52,245 nucleotides of DNA from Halothiobacillus sp. (GTDB taxonomy: Bacteria; Pseudomonadota; Gammaproteobacteria; Halothiobacillales; Halothiobacillaceae), in assembly GCA_024635755.1 (NCBI GenBank), contig JAGXIF010000038.1:1-52245 (forward strand), written 5' to 3'. A program made the position numbers and the translations under genes. The first letter of the stretch is position 1, and every line of letters begins with the position of its first letter. The notes below the pieces were generated by a model. The model saw only the letters and a program-made list of their open reading frames with translations, was not told where the DNA came from and ran no database searches. Below are positions 17,513 to 26,123 of this stretch, piece by piece.

Positions 17513-18136
17513 ATGGCTTCGATCGACGACCAGCTCATCGCCATGGCGGGCATGACCCAGGCCGTGCAACTGATCCAGACGCTGGCCTACGAGGGCCGAG
17601 TAGCCGACCAGCAGGCCCTGGAGTCCAGCGTCGGCTCGCTATTCGCCTTCGATGTCCCCGACACCGCCAGTGTCTACGGCGGCCTGTCCGGGGTGCGTCT
17701 GGGTCTCAAGCGGGTCAATGAACTGCTCGCCGGCAACGCGCGCCAACCCAAGGACCTGGAACTGACCCGTTACCTGGTCACCTTGTTCGCCGTCACCAAG
17801 GCCTTCCGCCAGGATGCCGACATGGGGGCCAAGCTGCACAGCCGCCTGGAGGAGCTCAAGCCGAGCTTCGACCAGCACGGGGCCGACACCGGCCTGATGG
17901 CGGATCTCAACAGCCTGTACCGCTCGACCTTGAGCAACCTGCCGCAGAAATTCGTCATCAACGGCGAGAAACACCACCTCGAGGACATGCAGACCTCCTC
18001 GACGGTGCGAGCGCTGCTGCTGGCCGGCGTGCGGGGCACCATCCTGTTCGACCAGGTGGGCGGTCGCCGCTGGCGACTGCTGTTCATGCGTGGCAAGTAC
18101 ATCGAGGCCAGCCAGCGTCTGTTACGCCGGGCCTGA
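17513..18136 (+). CDS. hflD: High frequency lysogenization protein HflD homologue
   Basis: 207 residues, all-helical, matching E. coli HflD in length (213). Diagnostic stretches are MAGMTQAVQLIQTLAYEGR near the start, LGLKRVNELL, TRYLVTLFAVTKAF, and the C-terminal VRALLLAGVRGTILFDQVGG. E. coli HflD is a peripheral membrane protein that binds phage lambda CII; its core role is unclear. Its position straight after mnmA is the usual one. It is the last gene before a bidirectional terminator. Confidence 0.93.
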   Translation: MASIDDQLIAMAGMTQAVQLIQTLAYEGRVADQQALESSVGSLFAFDVPDTASVYGGLSGVRLGLKRVNELLAGNARQPKDLELTRYLVTLFAVTKAFRQDADMGAKLHSRLEELKPSFDQHGADTGLMADLNSLYRSTLSNLPQKFVINGEKHHLEDMQTSSTVRALLLAGVRGTILFDQVGGRRWRLLFMRGKYIEASQRLLRRA

Positions 18137-18157
18137 TAACCGCCCCGGCAGGCAATG

Positions 18158-18194
18158 AAAAAGGCGGCGTCGGTTGTTCACCGGCACCGCCTTT
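18158..18194. terminator. Bidirectional terminator between hflD and the nuo operon tail
   Basis: AAAAAGGCGG at the left arm pairs with CCGCCTTT at the right, extended by GTCGG/CCGGC around the loop TTGTTCA. An A-run on the left and T-run on the right let it serve both hflD (plus) and the DUF2818 gene (minus). Confidence 0.85.
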
Positions 18195-18222
18195 GTTCGT
18201 CCCGCAAGGGGATTACATCTGT

Positions 18223-18540
18223 TCAGACCTGCAGGTGCTTGCGCAACTGGTACTGCCAGATAAAGCCGATCACCGAGAACACGGCGAAGATCGCCAGGGA
18301 AACCGACCAGAAGATCCAACCCTTGGGCTCGATCCCGCCGATGCTGTACTCAATGTACAGCCCGGCGCCCATGCCGATGACGAAGTAGACCAGCCACTCG
18401 ACGATCCGCCACCAGAAGGACTTCTGCCTGCCGGGGGCGGCCACGGGAATGACCAGGAACAGGCGCTGGTTGACGAATGGCAGGTTGGCCAGCACCAACA
18501 GCGCCAGCAGGTAGCTGATGATAATCCAGTCAGTGATCAT
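18223..18540 (-). CDS. DUF2818 family membrane protein, last gene of the nuo operon
   Basis: 105 residues with three probable helices: IIISYLLALLVLANLPFVNQ, RIVEWLVYFVIGMGAGLYIE and WIFWSVSLAIFAVFSVIGFI, then a basic C-terminus WQYQLRKHLQV. The FVNQRLF motif and the position directly after nuoN are typical of DUF2818 in beta- and gammaproteobacteria. The function is unknown; constant linkage to nuoN suggests a link to complex I assembly or activity. It lies 27 bases after nuoN. Confidence 0.88.
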   Translation of the reverse strand: MITDWIIISYLLALLVLANLPFVNQRLFLVIPVAAPGRQKSFWWRIVEWLVYFVIGMGAGLYIEYSIGGIEPKGWIFWSVSLAIFAVFSVIGFIWQYQLRKHLQV

Positions 18541-18567
18541 GAAAGCCTCGTTGCGTTTGAGCGCGAA

Positions 18568-20004
18568 TTACAGGCCGAATGCGCCGGCGGTCAACGCCGT
18601 CAGCGCGGTCGGATAGAGGCCGAAGATCAGCATCGACGCGCCGCTAAGCGCGAGTACGCCGCGCACGTTCATGTCCGCCTCGATCGGGCTGCGGTCCACG
18701 GGGTCGTCGAAGTAGACCATCTTGACCGCCCGCAGGTAGTAGAAGGCGCCGATCACCGCGGTGACCACGGCGAAGATGGCCAGCCACCACAGCCCGACCC
18801 CGACGACCGCCTGAAGCACGGCAAGTTTCGCCCAGAAGCCGAAGGTGAACGGGATACCGGCCATGGAGAACATCAGCAGCAGGAAGACGAAGGCCATCGT
18901 CGGGCTGCGGTCGTTGAGCCCCTTGAGGTCGTCGAGGCTCTCCGCCTCGAAGCCCTGACGCGCCAGCAGCAGGATGATGCCGAAGCCGCCGATGGTCATG
19001 GCCGCGTAGGCGATGGTGTAGAACAGTGCCGCCGAGTAGCCCTCGGCCGTCCCGGCCAGCACGCCCAGCAGGACGAAGCCGACGTGGCCGACGGTGGAAT
19101 AGGTCAGCATGCGCTTGAAGCTGGTCTGCGCGATGGCCACCACGTTGCCGATCGCCATCGAGACCATTGCCAGCACGATCAGCATCGGCTGCCAGTCGGC
19201 GAAAAGCGGGCCCATGCCGTCGACCAGCAGGCGCAGGATCAGCGCCAGCGCGGCGATCTTGGGCGCCGCCGCCAGGTAGATGGTCACGGCGGTCGGCGCG
19301 CCCTCGTAGACGTCAGGCAGCCACATGTGGAACGGGGCCACGCCCATCTTGAACACCGCGCCCACCACGATCAGGACCACGGCGGCCTTGAGCACGATCG
19401 AGTCCTCGCCGCCGGCGACCGCATCCGAGATGGCCGTCAGAGTGAGACTGCCGGTCACGCCGTAGAGCAGCGACATGCCGTAGAGCAGGATGCCCGAGGC
19501 CAGCGCGCCCAGGACGAAGTACTTCATCGCCGCCTCGGAGGCCCGGCCGTCGTCGCGCTTGAACGCCGTCATGGCGTACATCGCCAAGGACAGCAATTCC
19601 AGGCCGAGATAGAGCAGCAGCAGGTGGTTCGAGGAGATGGTGATCATCATGCCCAGCACGCCGAACAGGCCGAGCATATAGTACTCGCCCTTGTCGATGC
19701 CGCGCTGGCGCAGGTAGGTCCGCGAGATGAGGAACACCGCCGCCACCATGACGTAGACCACCAGCTTCATCAGGTCGGCCATCGGGTCGTTGACCACCAT
19801 GTCGCCGAAACTCATGCGCACCGAGTCATCCATCTGCACCAGGGTGATCACGAACAGCGCGATCAGGGTGAGGATGGAAAGCACGAAGCTTACCGTCGGC
19901 CCGCGCTTGGGCAGGAACGGATCGACGAGCAGGATCAGGCACGCCATCGCCGCGAGGACGATTTCGGGAAGGACCGGTTGCAGATTCAGAGAAGCAAGTG
20001 TCAT
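18568..20004 (-). CDS. nuoN: NADH-quinone oxidoreductase subunit N
   Basis: 478 residues. One of the three antiporter-like proton-pumping subunits of complex I in the inner membrane. A run of about 14 helices is visible; YLGLELLSLAMYAMTAFKRDD holds the key glutamate of helix 5, FKMGVAPFHMWLPDVYEGAP the conserved lysine/His region, and LTYSTVGHVGFVLLG the central motif. It follows nuoM after a 10-base gap. Confidence 0.97.
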   Translation of the reverse strand: MTLASLNLQPVLPEIVLAAMACLILLVDPFLPKRGPTVSFVLSILTLIALFVITLVQMDDSVRMSFGDMVVNDPMADLMKLVVYVMVAAVFLISRTYLRQRGIDKGEYYMLGLFGVLGMMITISSNHLLLLYLGLELLSLAMYAMTAFKRDDGRASEAAMKYFVLGALASGILLYGMSLLYGVTGSLTLTAISDAVAGGEDSIVLKAAVVLIVVGAVFKMGVAPFHMWLPDVYEGAPTAVTIYLAAAPKIAALALILRLLVDGMGPLFADWQPMLIVLAMVSMAIGNVVAIAQTSFKRMLTYSTVGHVGFVLLGVLAGTAEGYSAALFYTIAYAAMTIGGFGIILLLARQGFEAESLDDLKGLNDRSPTMAFVFLLLMFSMAGIPFTFGFWAKLAVLQAVVGVGLWWLAIFAVVTAVIGAFYYLRAVKMVYFDDPVDRSPIEADMNVRGVLALSGASMLIFGLYPTALTALTAGAFGL

Positions 20005-20014
20005 AGGGGCAGTC

Positions 20015-21535
20015 TTACAACTTGGTGGTCAGCGCCTGTTGCGCAAGGTTTTCGATCGAGGCGTGCATGACCTCGACCAGCGGGTTCGGCCAGACGCCGA
20101 TCAGCACAATCAGGAAGGCGAGCACGCCCAGCACCCAGGCCTCGCGGAAGTTGAGATCCTCGAGCGTCCTGACGCCCTCGTTCTTCACCTCACCGAAGAT
20201 CACGCGCTTGACCATCCACAGGGTGTAGGCCGCGCCGATGATCAGGGTCAGGGCGGCGGCCAGCGCGATCCAGAAATTGGCCTTGAAGGCGGCGAGAATG
20301 ACCATGAATTCGCCGACGAAGCCCGACGTGCCCGGCAGGCCCACGTTAGCCATGGCGAACAGCACCACCAGCGCGCCGAACCAGGGCATGGTGTTGACCA
20401 CCCCGCCGTAGGCCGATATCTCACGGGAGTGGAGCCGGTCATAGAGCACGCCGATGGAGAGGAACATGGCCGCCGAGATCAGCCCGTGGGAGACCATCTG
20501 CACCATGGCCCCCTCGAGCGCCAGTGTGACACCGCTGGCCGTCAGATTGGCCGGGTTTTCCACGATCATGTAGATCACGAATAGGCCGAGGGTGACAAAG
20601 CCCATGTGCGCGATCGAGGAATAGGCGACCAGCTTCTTCATGTCCGACTGGACCATGGCGATCAAGCCAATGTAGACGATGGCGATCAGCGACAGCGCGA
20701 TCATCAGCCAGTCGAGCTCGGCGGCCGCATCCGGTGTCATCGGCAAGGAGAAACGCAAGAACCCGTAGCCACCGATCTTAAGCATGATCGCCGCAAGGAT
20801 CACCGAACCGCCGGTGGGCGCTTCCACGTGGGCGTCCGGCAACCAGGTGTGCACCGGCCACATGGGGATCTTGACCGCGAAGGCGATCAAAAATGCCAGG
20901 AAGATCAGTATCTGCTCGGTCATCGTCAACGGCAGATCGTGCAGCACCGGGATGGCGAAGCTCCCTGCCTGAAAGTACATGTAGATCAGGGCGACCAGCA
21001 TGAACACCGAGCCGAGGAAGGTGTAGAGGAAGAACTTGATCGTCGCGTAGACCCGGCGCGGCCCGCCCCAAAGGCCGATGATGATGAACATCGGGATCAG
21101 CATGCCTTCAAAGAAGAAGTAGAAGACGATGGCGTCCATGGCGGCGAAGGTGCCATTCATCATGCCTTCCATGATCAGGAAGGCGGCCAGGTACTGATGC
21201 GCCTTGTCCTTGATCACGGTCCAGGCGGCGACCACCACGAGGACGGTGGTGAAACTCGTCAGCACGATCAGCGGCATGGAGATGCCGTCCACGCCCAGGG
21301 CGTAGTTGATGCCGAACGACGGGATCCAGGGTACGTGTTCGACGAACTGCATCGCCGCGGTCTGCGTGTTGAATCCGACGATCAGGCCAAGGCTGATCAG
21401 GAAGACCACCACGGTTACCGTCAGGGCGAACCAGCGGGCGGAATGCGCCCGTTGATTGCCGAACAGCATCACGGCGAGGCCCGCCGCGATGGGCAGCCAG
21501 ACGAGTAGGCTCAGTATCGGCCAGGAGGTGAGCAT
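20015..21535 (-). CDS. nuoM: NADH-quinone oxidoreductase subunit M
   Basis: 506 residues, close to E. coli NuoM (509). Antiporter-like proton-pumping subunit. Seen: IPSFGINYALGVDGISMPLI, FYFFFEGMLIPMFIIIGLWG with the helix-5 glutamate, KIPMWPVHTWLPDAHVEAPT with the conserved lysine and histidines, and VAYSSIAHMGFVTLGLF. It lies 30 bases downstream of nuoL. Confidence 0.98.
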   Translation of the reverse strand: MLTSWPILSLLVWLPIAAGLAVMLFGNQRAHSARWFALTVTVVVFLISLGLIVGFNTQTAAMQFVEHVPWIPSFGINYALGVDGISMPLIVLTSFTTVLVVVAAWTVIKDKAHQYLAAFLIMEGMMNGTFAAMDAIVFYFFFEGMLIPMFIIIGLWGGPRRVYATIKFFLYTFLGSVFMLVALIYMYFQAGSFAIPVLHDLPLTMTEQILIFLAFLIAFAVKIPMWPVHTWLPDAHVEAPTGGSVILAAIMLKIGGYGFLRFSLPMTPDAAAELDWLMIALSLIAIVYIGLIAMVQSDMKKLVAYSSIAHMGFVTLGLFVIYMIVENPANLTASGVTLALEGAMVQMVSHGLISAAMFLSIGVLYDRLHSREISAYGGVVNTMPWFGALVVLFAMANVGLPGTSGFVGEFMVILAAFKANFWIALAAALTLIIGAAYTLWMVKRVIFGEVKNEGVRTLEDLNFREAWVLGVLAFLIVLIGVWPNPLVEVMHASIENLAQQALTTKL

Positions 21536-21565
21536 CGAACCGTTATCCTTCGCTTGTTATCGGTA

Positions 21566-23527
21566 TTACGGGTTCAGGAACACGATCCAGGTCATCAGGC
21601 CGATGAGTCCCAGGATCATGACGAACGCGTAGTGATAGAGGTAGCCGGTCTGGATCTTCCGCCAGGTCCGGGCGAGGTAGCTGACCACGACGGCCGCGCC
21701 GTTGACGACCACGCCGTCGATGGCGCGCACGTCACCGATCTGCCACAGGCCCCGACCCAGCAGGCGCGTGCCGCCGGCGATCACGGCGTTGTTGAAGCCG
21801 TCAAAGCCGAAGCCGTCATCGAGGACGCGCTTGGGCCACGCGAATACCCGGGCGAACAGCGGCGGCAGCACCTTGGGCGCGCCCAGGTACATGATCGCCG
21901 CCCCGGCCACGCCGGCCAGTGCCAGCCAGACCACCGGGGTGGCCCAGCCGTGGAGGAACATCGCCCAGGCACCGGTGAACTGCGCCTCGAGGGCCGCCAT
22001 GGCCCCGTGGTTCGCCAGCACCCGGATCGAGTCGTCGAAGAAGCCGCCGAACAGCAGCGGCTCGATCACGACAAAGCCGATGATCAGGGAGGGCACGGCC
22101 AGCAGCATCAAGGGCACGGTGACCACCTTGGGCGTTTCCTGGACATGCGCCGCCGTTTCCTTGTCCATCCGCGACTCGCCGAAGAACACCAGGAACAACA
22201 TGCGGAAGGTGTAGAACGCCGAGACGAACACCCCGGCAAACACCGCCCAGTAGGCGAATTCGGCGCCCGGCAGCGTGGAGGCCTGCACCGCGTAGATGAT
22301 CGACTCCTTGGAGAAAAAGCCCGCGGTGCCCGGGAAGCCGATCAGTGCCAGGGCCCCGATCAGGAAGGTGATGAAGGTGATCGGCAGCTTCCTGGCCAGC
22401 CCGCCCATCTTGCGCATGTCCTGCTCGTGGTGCAGCGCGATAATCACCGAACCGGCGGCGAGGAAGAGCAGTGCCTTGAAGAAGGCGTGTGTCATCAGGT
22501 GGAACAGCGCCGGGCCATACGCCGAGGCGCCCAGGGCGACGGTCATGTAGCCGAGCTGGGAGAGCGTGGAGTAGGCAATCACCCGCTTGATGTCGTTCTG
22601 CACCATCCCCAGCAGACCCATGAACAGCGCGGTGATCGCCCCGATCACGAGGATGAACGACAGCGCGGCGTCGGAGAGTTCGAACAGCGGCGAGAAGCGC
22701 GCCACCATGAAGATACCGGCCGTCACCATGGTCGCCGCGTGGATCAGCGCCGAGATCGGCGTAGGGCCTTCCATCGAATCGGGGAGCCAGACGTGCAGCG
22801 GCACCTGGGCCGACTTGCCCATCGCCCCGATGAACAGCAGGATCGCGATCACCGTGACCACCGACCATTCGACGCCCGGCCAGTACTCGACCGTCATATC
22901 GGCCAGCTCCGGCAGGCGCTCGAACAGCGTGGCGTAATGCAGGGTGTCGGCATACGCCAGGATGGCAGCGATGCCGAGCAAAAAGCCGAAATCACCCACC
23001 CGGTTGACGATGAACGCCTTGAGGTTGGCGAAGATCGCCGACTCGCGCTTGTACCAAAAGCCGATCAGCAGGTAGGAGACCAGGCCCACGGCCTCCCAGC
23101 CAAAGAACAGTTGCAGGAGGTTGTTGGCCATCACCAGCATCAGCATGGAGAAGGTGAACAGCGAGATGTAGCTGAAAAACCGCTGGTAGCCGGGGTCGTC
23201 CTTCATGTAGCCGATGGTGTAGATGTGCACCATCAGCGAGACGGCGGTGACCACCACCATCATCATCGCGGTCAGGTTGTCGACCAGGAACCCAATGTTG
23301 AACTCGAACAGGTCCGAGGCCATCCAGGTGTAGACCGTGCCGTCGAAGGTAGGCAGCCCGCCGAACACGTGCATGGAGAACACGTACACCGAGGCGGCCA
23401 GCGAGATGGCCACGCCGATGATGGTCACCCAATGTGCGCCGGCCCGGCCGATCTGTCGTCCGAACAGGCCCGCGATGATCGAGGCGATCAGCGGGGCGAG
23501 TACGACGGCAAGATAGATCATTTCCAT
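21566..23527 (-). CDS. nuoL: NADH-quinone oxidoreductase subunit L
   Basis: 653 residues (E. coli 613). The distal proton-pumping subunit with a long lateral helix near the C-terminus. Motifs: FLVDNLTAMMMVVVTAVSL, LQLFFGWEAVGLVSYLLIGF with the key glutamate, GKSAQVPLHVWLPDSMEGPT, IHAATMVTAGIFMVAR, and VIAYSTLSQLGYMTVALG. The extra length lies after the antiporter core, in a stretch that includes GWATPVVWLALAGVAGAAIM and a Lys/Arg-bearing segment before the final helix. It is four bases after nuoK. Confidence 0.98.
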   Translation of the reverse strand: MEMIYLAVVLAPLIASIIAGLFGRQIGRAGAHWVTIIGVAISLAASVYVFSMHVFGGLPTFDGTVYTWMASDLFEFNIGFLVDNLTAMMMVVVTAVSLMVHIYTIGYMKDDPGYQRFFSYISLFTFSMLMLVMANNLLQLFFGWEAVGLVSYLLIGFWYKRESAIFANLKAFIVNRVGDFGFLLGIAAILAYADTLHYATLFERLPELADMTVEYWPGVEWSVVTVIAILLFIGAMGKSAQVPLHVWLPDSMEGPTPISALIHAATMVTAGIFMVARFSPLFELSDAALSFILVIGAITALFMGLLGMVQNDIKRVIAYSTLSQLGYMTVALGASAYGPALFHLMTHAFFKALLFLAAGSVIIALHHEQDMRKMGGLARKLPITFITFLIGALALIGFPGTAGFFSKESIIYAVQASTLPGAEFAYWAVFAGVFVSAFYTFRMLFLVFFGESRMDKETAAHVQETPKVVTVPLMLLAVPSLIIGFVVIEPLLFGGFFDDSIRVLANHGAMAALEAQFTGAWAMFLHGWATPVVWLALAGVAGAAIMYLGAPKVLPPLFARVFAWPKRVLDDGFGFDGFNNAVIAGGTRLLGRGLWQIGDVRAIDGVVVNGAAVVVSYLARTWRKIQTGYLYHYAFVMILGLIGLMTWIVFLNP

Positions 23528-23531
23528 TGAA

Positions 23532-23837
23532 TCAGCCCTTCATCTCGGTCAGGTCTTCGACGTTGATCGTGCGCCGGTTGCGGAACAACGTCACCAGGAT
23601 CGCCAGGCCCACGGCGGCCTCAGCGGCGGCCACGGTGAGCACAAAGAAGACGAAGGCCTGGCCGTCGATGTCGCCGGAAAAGTGCGAGAACGCGACGAAG
23701 TTGACGTTCACGGCCAGCAGCATCAGTTCGATGGCCATCAACAGGACCAGGACGTTCTTCCGGTTGAGAAAGATCCCGGCAACGCTGATCGAGAACAGCA
23801 GGCCGCCGAAGATCAGGAATTCAGACAGGCTGATCAT
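23532..23837 (-). CDS. nuoK: NADH-quinone oxidoreductase subunit K
   Basis: 101 residues, three helices, standard length. The proton-channel glutamates sit in [19 protein letters not shown] and in [14 protein letters not shown]. The ATG overlaps the nuoJ stop as ATGA. Confidence 0.98.
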   Translation of the reverse strand: MISLSEFLIFGGLLFSISVAGIFLNRKNVLVLLMAIELMLLAVNVNFVAFSHFSGDIDGQAFVFFVLTVAAAEAAVGLAILVTLFRNRRTINVEDLTEMKG

Positions 23838-24490
23838 GATTCGTCCTTCCCCTTGTTGGCTTGGCCCTCGATGTCGCCACGGCGGGTCTTGTCGCCGTCC
23901 AGTTCCGCCATTCGCACGCGATCTTCGGCCCGCACCCGCACCTGGGCATCGATATTCTGGTAGTGCACGCCCGGCCGGCGACGATGCGCCAGGGCAATCG
24001 CGGCCACGATGGCCACCAGCAGGATGAAGGCCGCGATCTCGAACGGGTAGACGAACCTGGTGTAGAGCACCTGGCCGATCGCCAGGGTGTTGCCCGCACC
24101 CGCCGGCGCCGGGTCGGGCGAAGGATAGAGCTCCAGCCCGAAGCTGGCCGGGCCGAGGATCAGCGCCAACTCGATGATCATCACCAGCAGGACGAACACG
24201 CCCACCGGCAGGTTGCGGATGAAGCCCTCGCGCAACGGCGCAATATTGACGTCGAGCATCATCACCACGAACAGGAACAAGACCATCACAGCGCCCACGT
24301 ACACCAGCAGCAACACGATGCCCAGGAACTCCGCCTCCATCAGCACCCAGATCAGGGCGGTGGAGAAGAACGTCAGCACCAGGTACAGCGCGGCGTGCAC
24401 CGGGTGTCTCACCGTCACCACCCGAGCGGCGGCAATCACCGCCACCGAGGCGAACACGTAGAAAAGGATCTGATAGAGCGACATGACCAT
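23834..24490 (-). CDS. nuoJ: NADH-quinone oxidoreductase subunit J
   Basis: 218 residues, five helices. Conserved stretches: [20 protein letters not shown] and [19 protein letters not shown], the helix-3 region with the pi-bulge. A long charged C-terminal tail (about residues 180-218, [17 protein letters not shown] and onward) goes beyond the usual end. It is separated from nuoI by 72 bases that hold a strong hairpin. Confidence 0.97.
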   Translation of the reverse strand: MVMSLYQILFYVFASVAVIAAARVVTVRHPVHAALYLVLTFFSTALIWVLMEAEFLGIVLLLVYVGAVMVLFLFVVMMLDVNIAPLREGFIRNLPVGVFVLLVMIIELALILGPASFGLELYPSPDPAPAGAGNTLAIGQVLYTRFVYPFEIAAFILLVAIVAAIALAHRRRPGVHYQNIDAQVRVRAEDRVRMAELDGDKTRRGDIEGQANKGKDES

Positions 24491-24500
24491 CCTTCTGCTG

Positions 24501-24518
24501 GGGGCGGCATTCCGCCCC
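24501..24518 (-). promoter_or_regulatory. Strong hairpin between nuoI and nuoJ
   Basis: GGGGCGG-catt-CCGCCCC is a perfect 7-bp all-GC stem with a 4-base loop in the largest non-coding gap between nuoA and nuoG-nuoN genes. No U-run follows on the minus strand, so a processing or stability element is more likely than a terminator. Confidence 0.6.
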
Positions 24519-24562
24519 GACGCGGTTTTTAAACGTTGTTCAGTGCCGTTCCGGCCGCTGAC

Positions 24563-25051
24563 CTATCGGTAGGCGGCGTCGGCAAGACGATCGGCCGCAA
24601 TCTGCGGCTCGAGGCGATCACCAATCTCCATGAGCTTTTCCTTGGTCATGATGTTCTCGCCACGGTTTTCAAAGTGATACTCGTACACTCGGGTCTCGAC
24701 GATCGAATCCACGGGGCAGGCCTCCTCGCAGAAGCCGCAGTAGATGCACTTGAACAGGTCGATGTCGTAGCGCGTCGTCCGGCGGGTGCCGTCTTCGCGC
24801 TGTTCAGACTCGATCGTGATCGCCAGCGCCGGGCACACCGCCTCGCACAGCTTGCAGGCAATGCAGCGCTCCTCGCCGTTCGCATAGCGGCGCAGGGCGT
24901 GCAGCCCGCGGAAGCGTGGCGACTGCGGGGTCTTCTCCTCCGGGTACTGCACCGTGTACTTGTGACCGAAGAAGTACTTGCCGGTCACCGACATGCCCAG
25001 GAACAGTTCCCACAGGAACCACGTTTTGAAGAAATGCTTGATCGCGTTCAT
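24563..25051 (-). CDS. nuoI: NADH-quinone oxidoreductase subunit I
   Basis: 162 residues. Carries two [4Fe-4S] clusters (N6a, N6b) in the peripheral arm: [16 protein letters not shown] and [16 protein letters not shown], with the two CxxCxxCxxxCP sets intact. [20 protein letters not shown] precedes the first. It lies 13 bases after nuoH. Confidence 0.98.
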   Translation of the reverse strand: MNAIKHFFKTWFLWELFLGMSVTGKYFFGHKYTVQYPEEKTPQSPRFRGLHALRRYANGEERCIACKLCEAVCPALAITIESEQREDGTRRTTRYDIDLFKCIYCGFCEEACPVDSIVETRVYEYHFENRGENIMTKEKLMEIGDRLEPQIAADRLADAAYR

Positions 25052-25064
25052 TGCAGGCTACCCC

Positions 25065-26123
25065 TTAACCGAACCACGGGCCGACTTCAAAGTAGACAAA
25101 TGCCCCTTCCACCACGATCCACAGGATGGTGAGCGGAATAAAGACCTTCCATCCCAGACGCATGATCTGGTCGTACCGGAACCGGGGGAACGTCGCCCGG
25201 AACCAGATGAAGACGAACAACAGCATCGAGATCTTAGCCAGGAACCAGAAGATGCCCGGCACGAACGCGAAGACCGGTTCGAGGACCGTGCCCTGGAACG
25301 GCGACAGCCAGCCGCCCAGGAACAGCACGGCCGCCAGGGCCGAGATCAGGATCATGCTGGCGTACTCGGCGAGCATGAACAGGGCGAAGGCGATGCCCGA
25401 GTACTCGACGTGGAAGCCGGCGACGATCTCGGATTCACCCTCGGTGATGTCGAACGGCGCGCGGTTAGTCTCGGCCACGCCGGAGACGAAATAGACCACG
25501 AACATCGGCAGCAACGGCAGCCAGTACCAGTGCAGGATGCTGCCCTCCTGGCCGCGCACGATATCCGACAGGTTGAGGCTCTGCGAGGCCATCAGCACGC
25601 CGACCAAGGCAAAGCCCATCGCCAGTTCGTAGGAAACCTTGTGTGCCGCCGAGCGCATCCCGCCCAGCAGGGCGTACTTGGAGTTGGACGCCCAGCCGGC
25701 GAGGATCACGCCGTAGACCCCGGCGGCCCCGATGGCGAGCACGTACAAGAGCCCGGCGTTGATGTCGGCCAGTACCCAGCCGTCGTCGAAGGGCACCACG
25801 GCCCAACCAACCAGGGCGGCCACCAGAATCAGGATCGGGGCGAGGTAGAAGACGAACTTGTTGGCGACCGTCGGCGTGATCACCTCTTTGAACATCAGCT
25901 TGAACACGTCGGCGAACGGCTGGAACAGCCCCCGCGGCCCGACCCGGTTAGGCCCGATCCGCACGTGCATGTAGCCGATGACCTTGCGCTCGACCAGCGT
26001 GAGGTAGGCCACGGCCAGCACGACGGGCAGGATGATCACCAGCACCAGCAGCAGGTGCGCGACGAAGTATTGCCAGTTCGGCGACATCCAGCCGATGACC
26101 GGGGAAAGCCATTCGGTGATCAT
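25065..26123 (-). CDS. nuoH: NADH-quinone oxidoreductase subunit H
   Basis: 352 residues, eight helices. Forms part of the quinone chamber and the link between arms. Diagnostic: [20 protein letters not shown] with [20 protein letters not shown], then [20 protein letters not shown] and [14 protein letters not shown] sequence. The start ATG overlaps the nuoG stop (ATGA). Confidence 0.98.
   Translation of the reverse strand: MITEWLSPVIGWMSPNWQYFVAHLLLVLVIILPVVLAVAYLTLVERKVIGYMHVRIGPNRVGPRGLFQPFADVFKLMFKEVITPTVANKFVFYLAPILILVAALVGWAVVPFDDGWVLADINAGLLYVLAIGAAGVYGVILAGWASNSKYALLGGMRSAAHKVSYELAMGFALVGVLMASQSLNLSDIVRGQEGSILHWYWLPLLPMFVVYFVSGVAETNRAPFDITEGESEIVAGFHVEYSGIAFALFMLAEYASMILISALAAVLFLGGWLSPFQGTVLEPVFAFVPGIFWFLAKISMLLFVFIWFRATFPRFRYDQIMRLGWKVFIPLTILWIVVEGAFVYFEVGPWFG

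Noticed and set aside
18193..20070. 625-codon plus-strand open frame opposite nuoN
   Set aside because: It is the antisense frame of a G+C-rich gene: His/Asp/Gln-rich with no domain. The same holds for the 658-codon frame at 21554-23530 and the 816-codon frame at 26138-28588.
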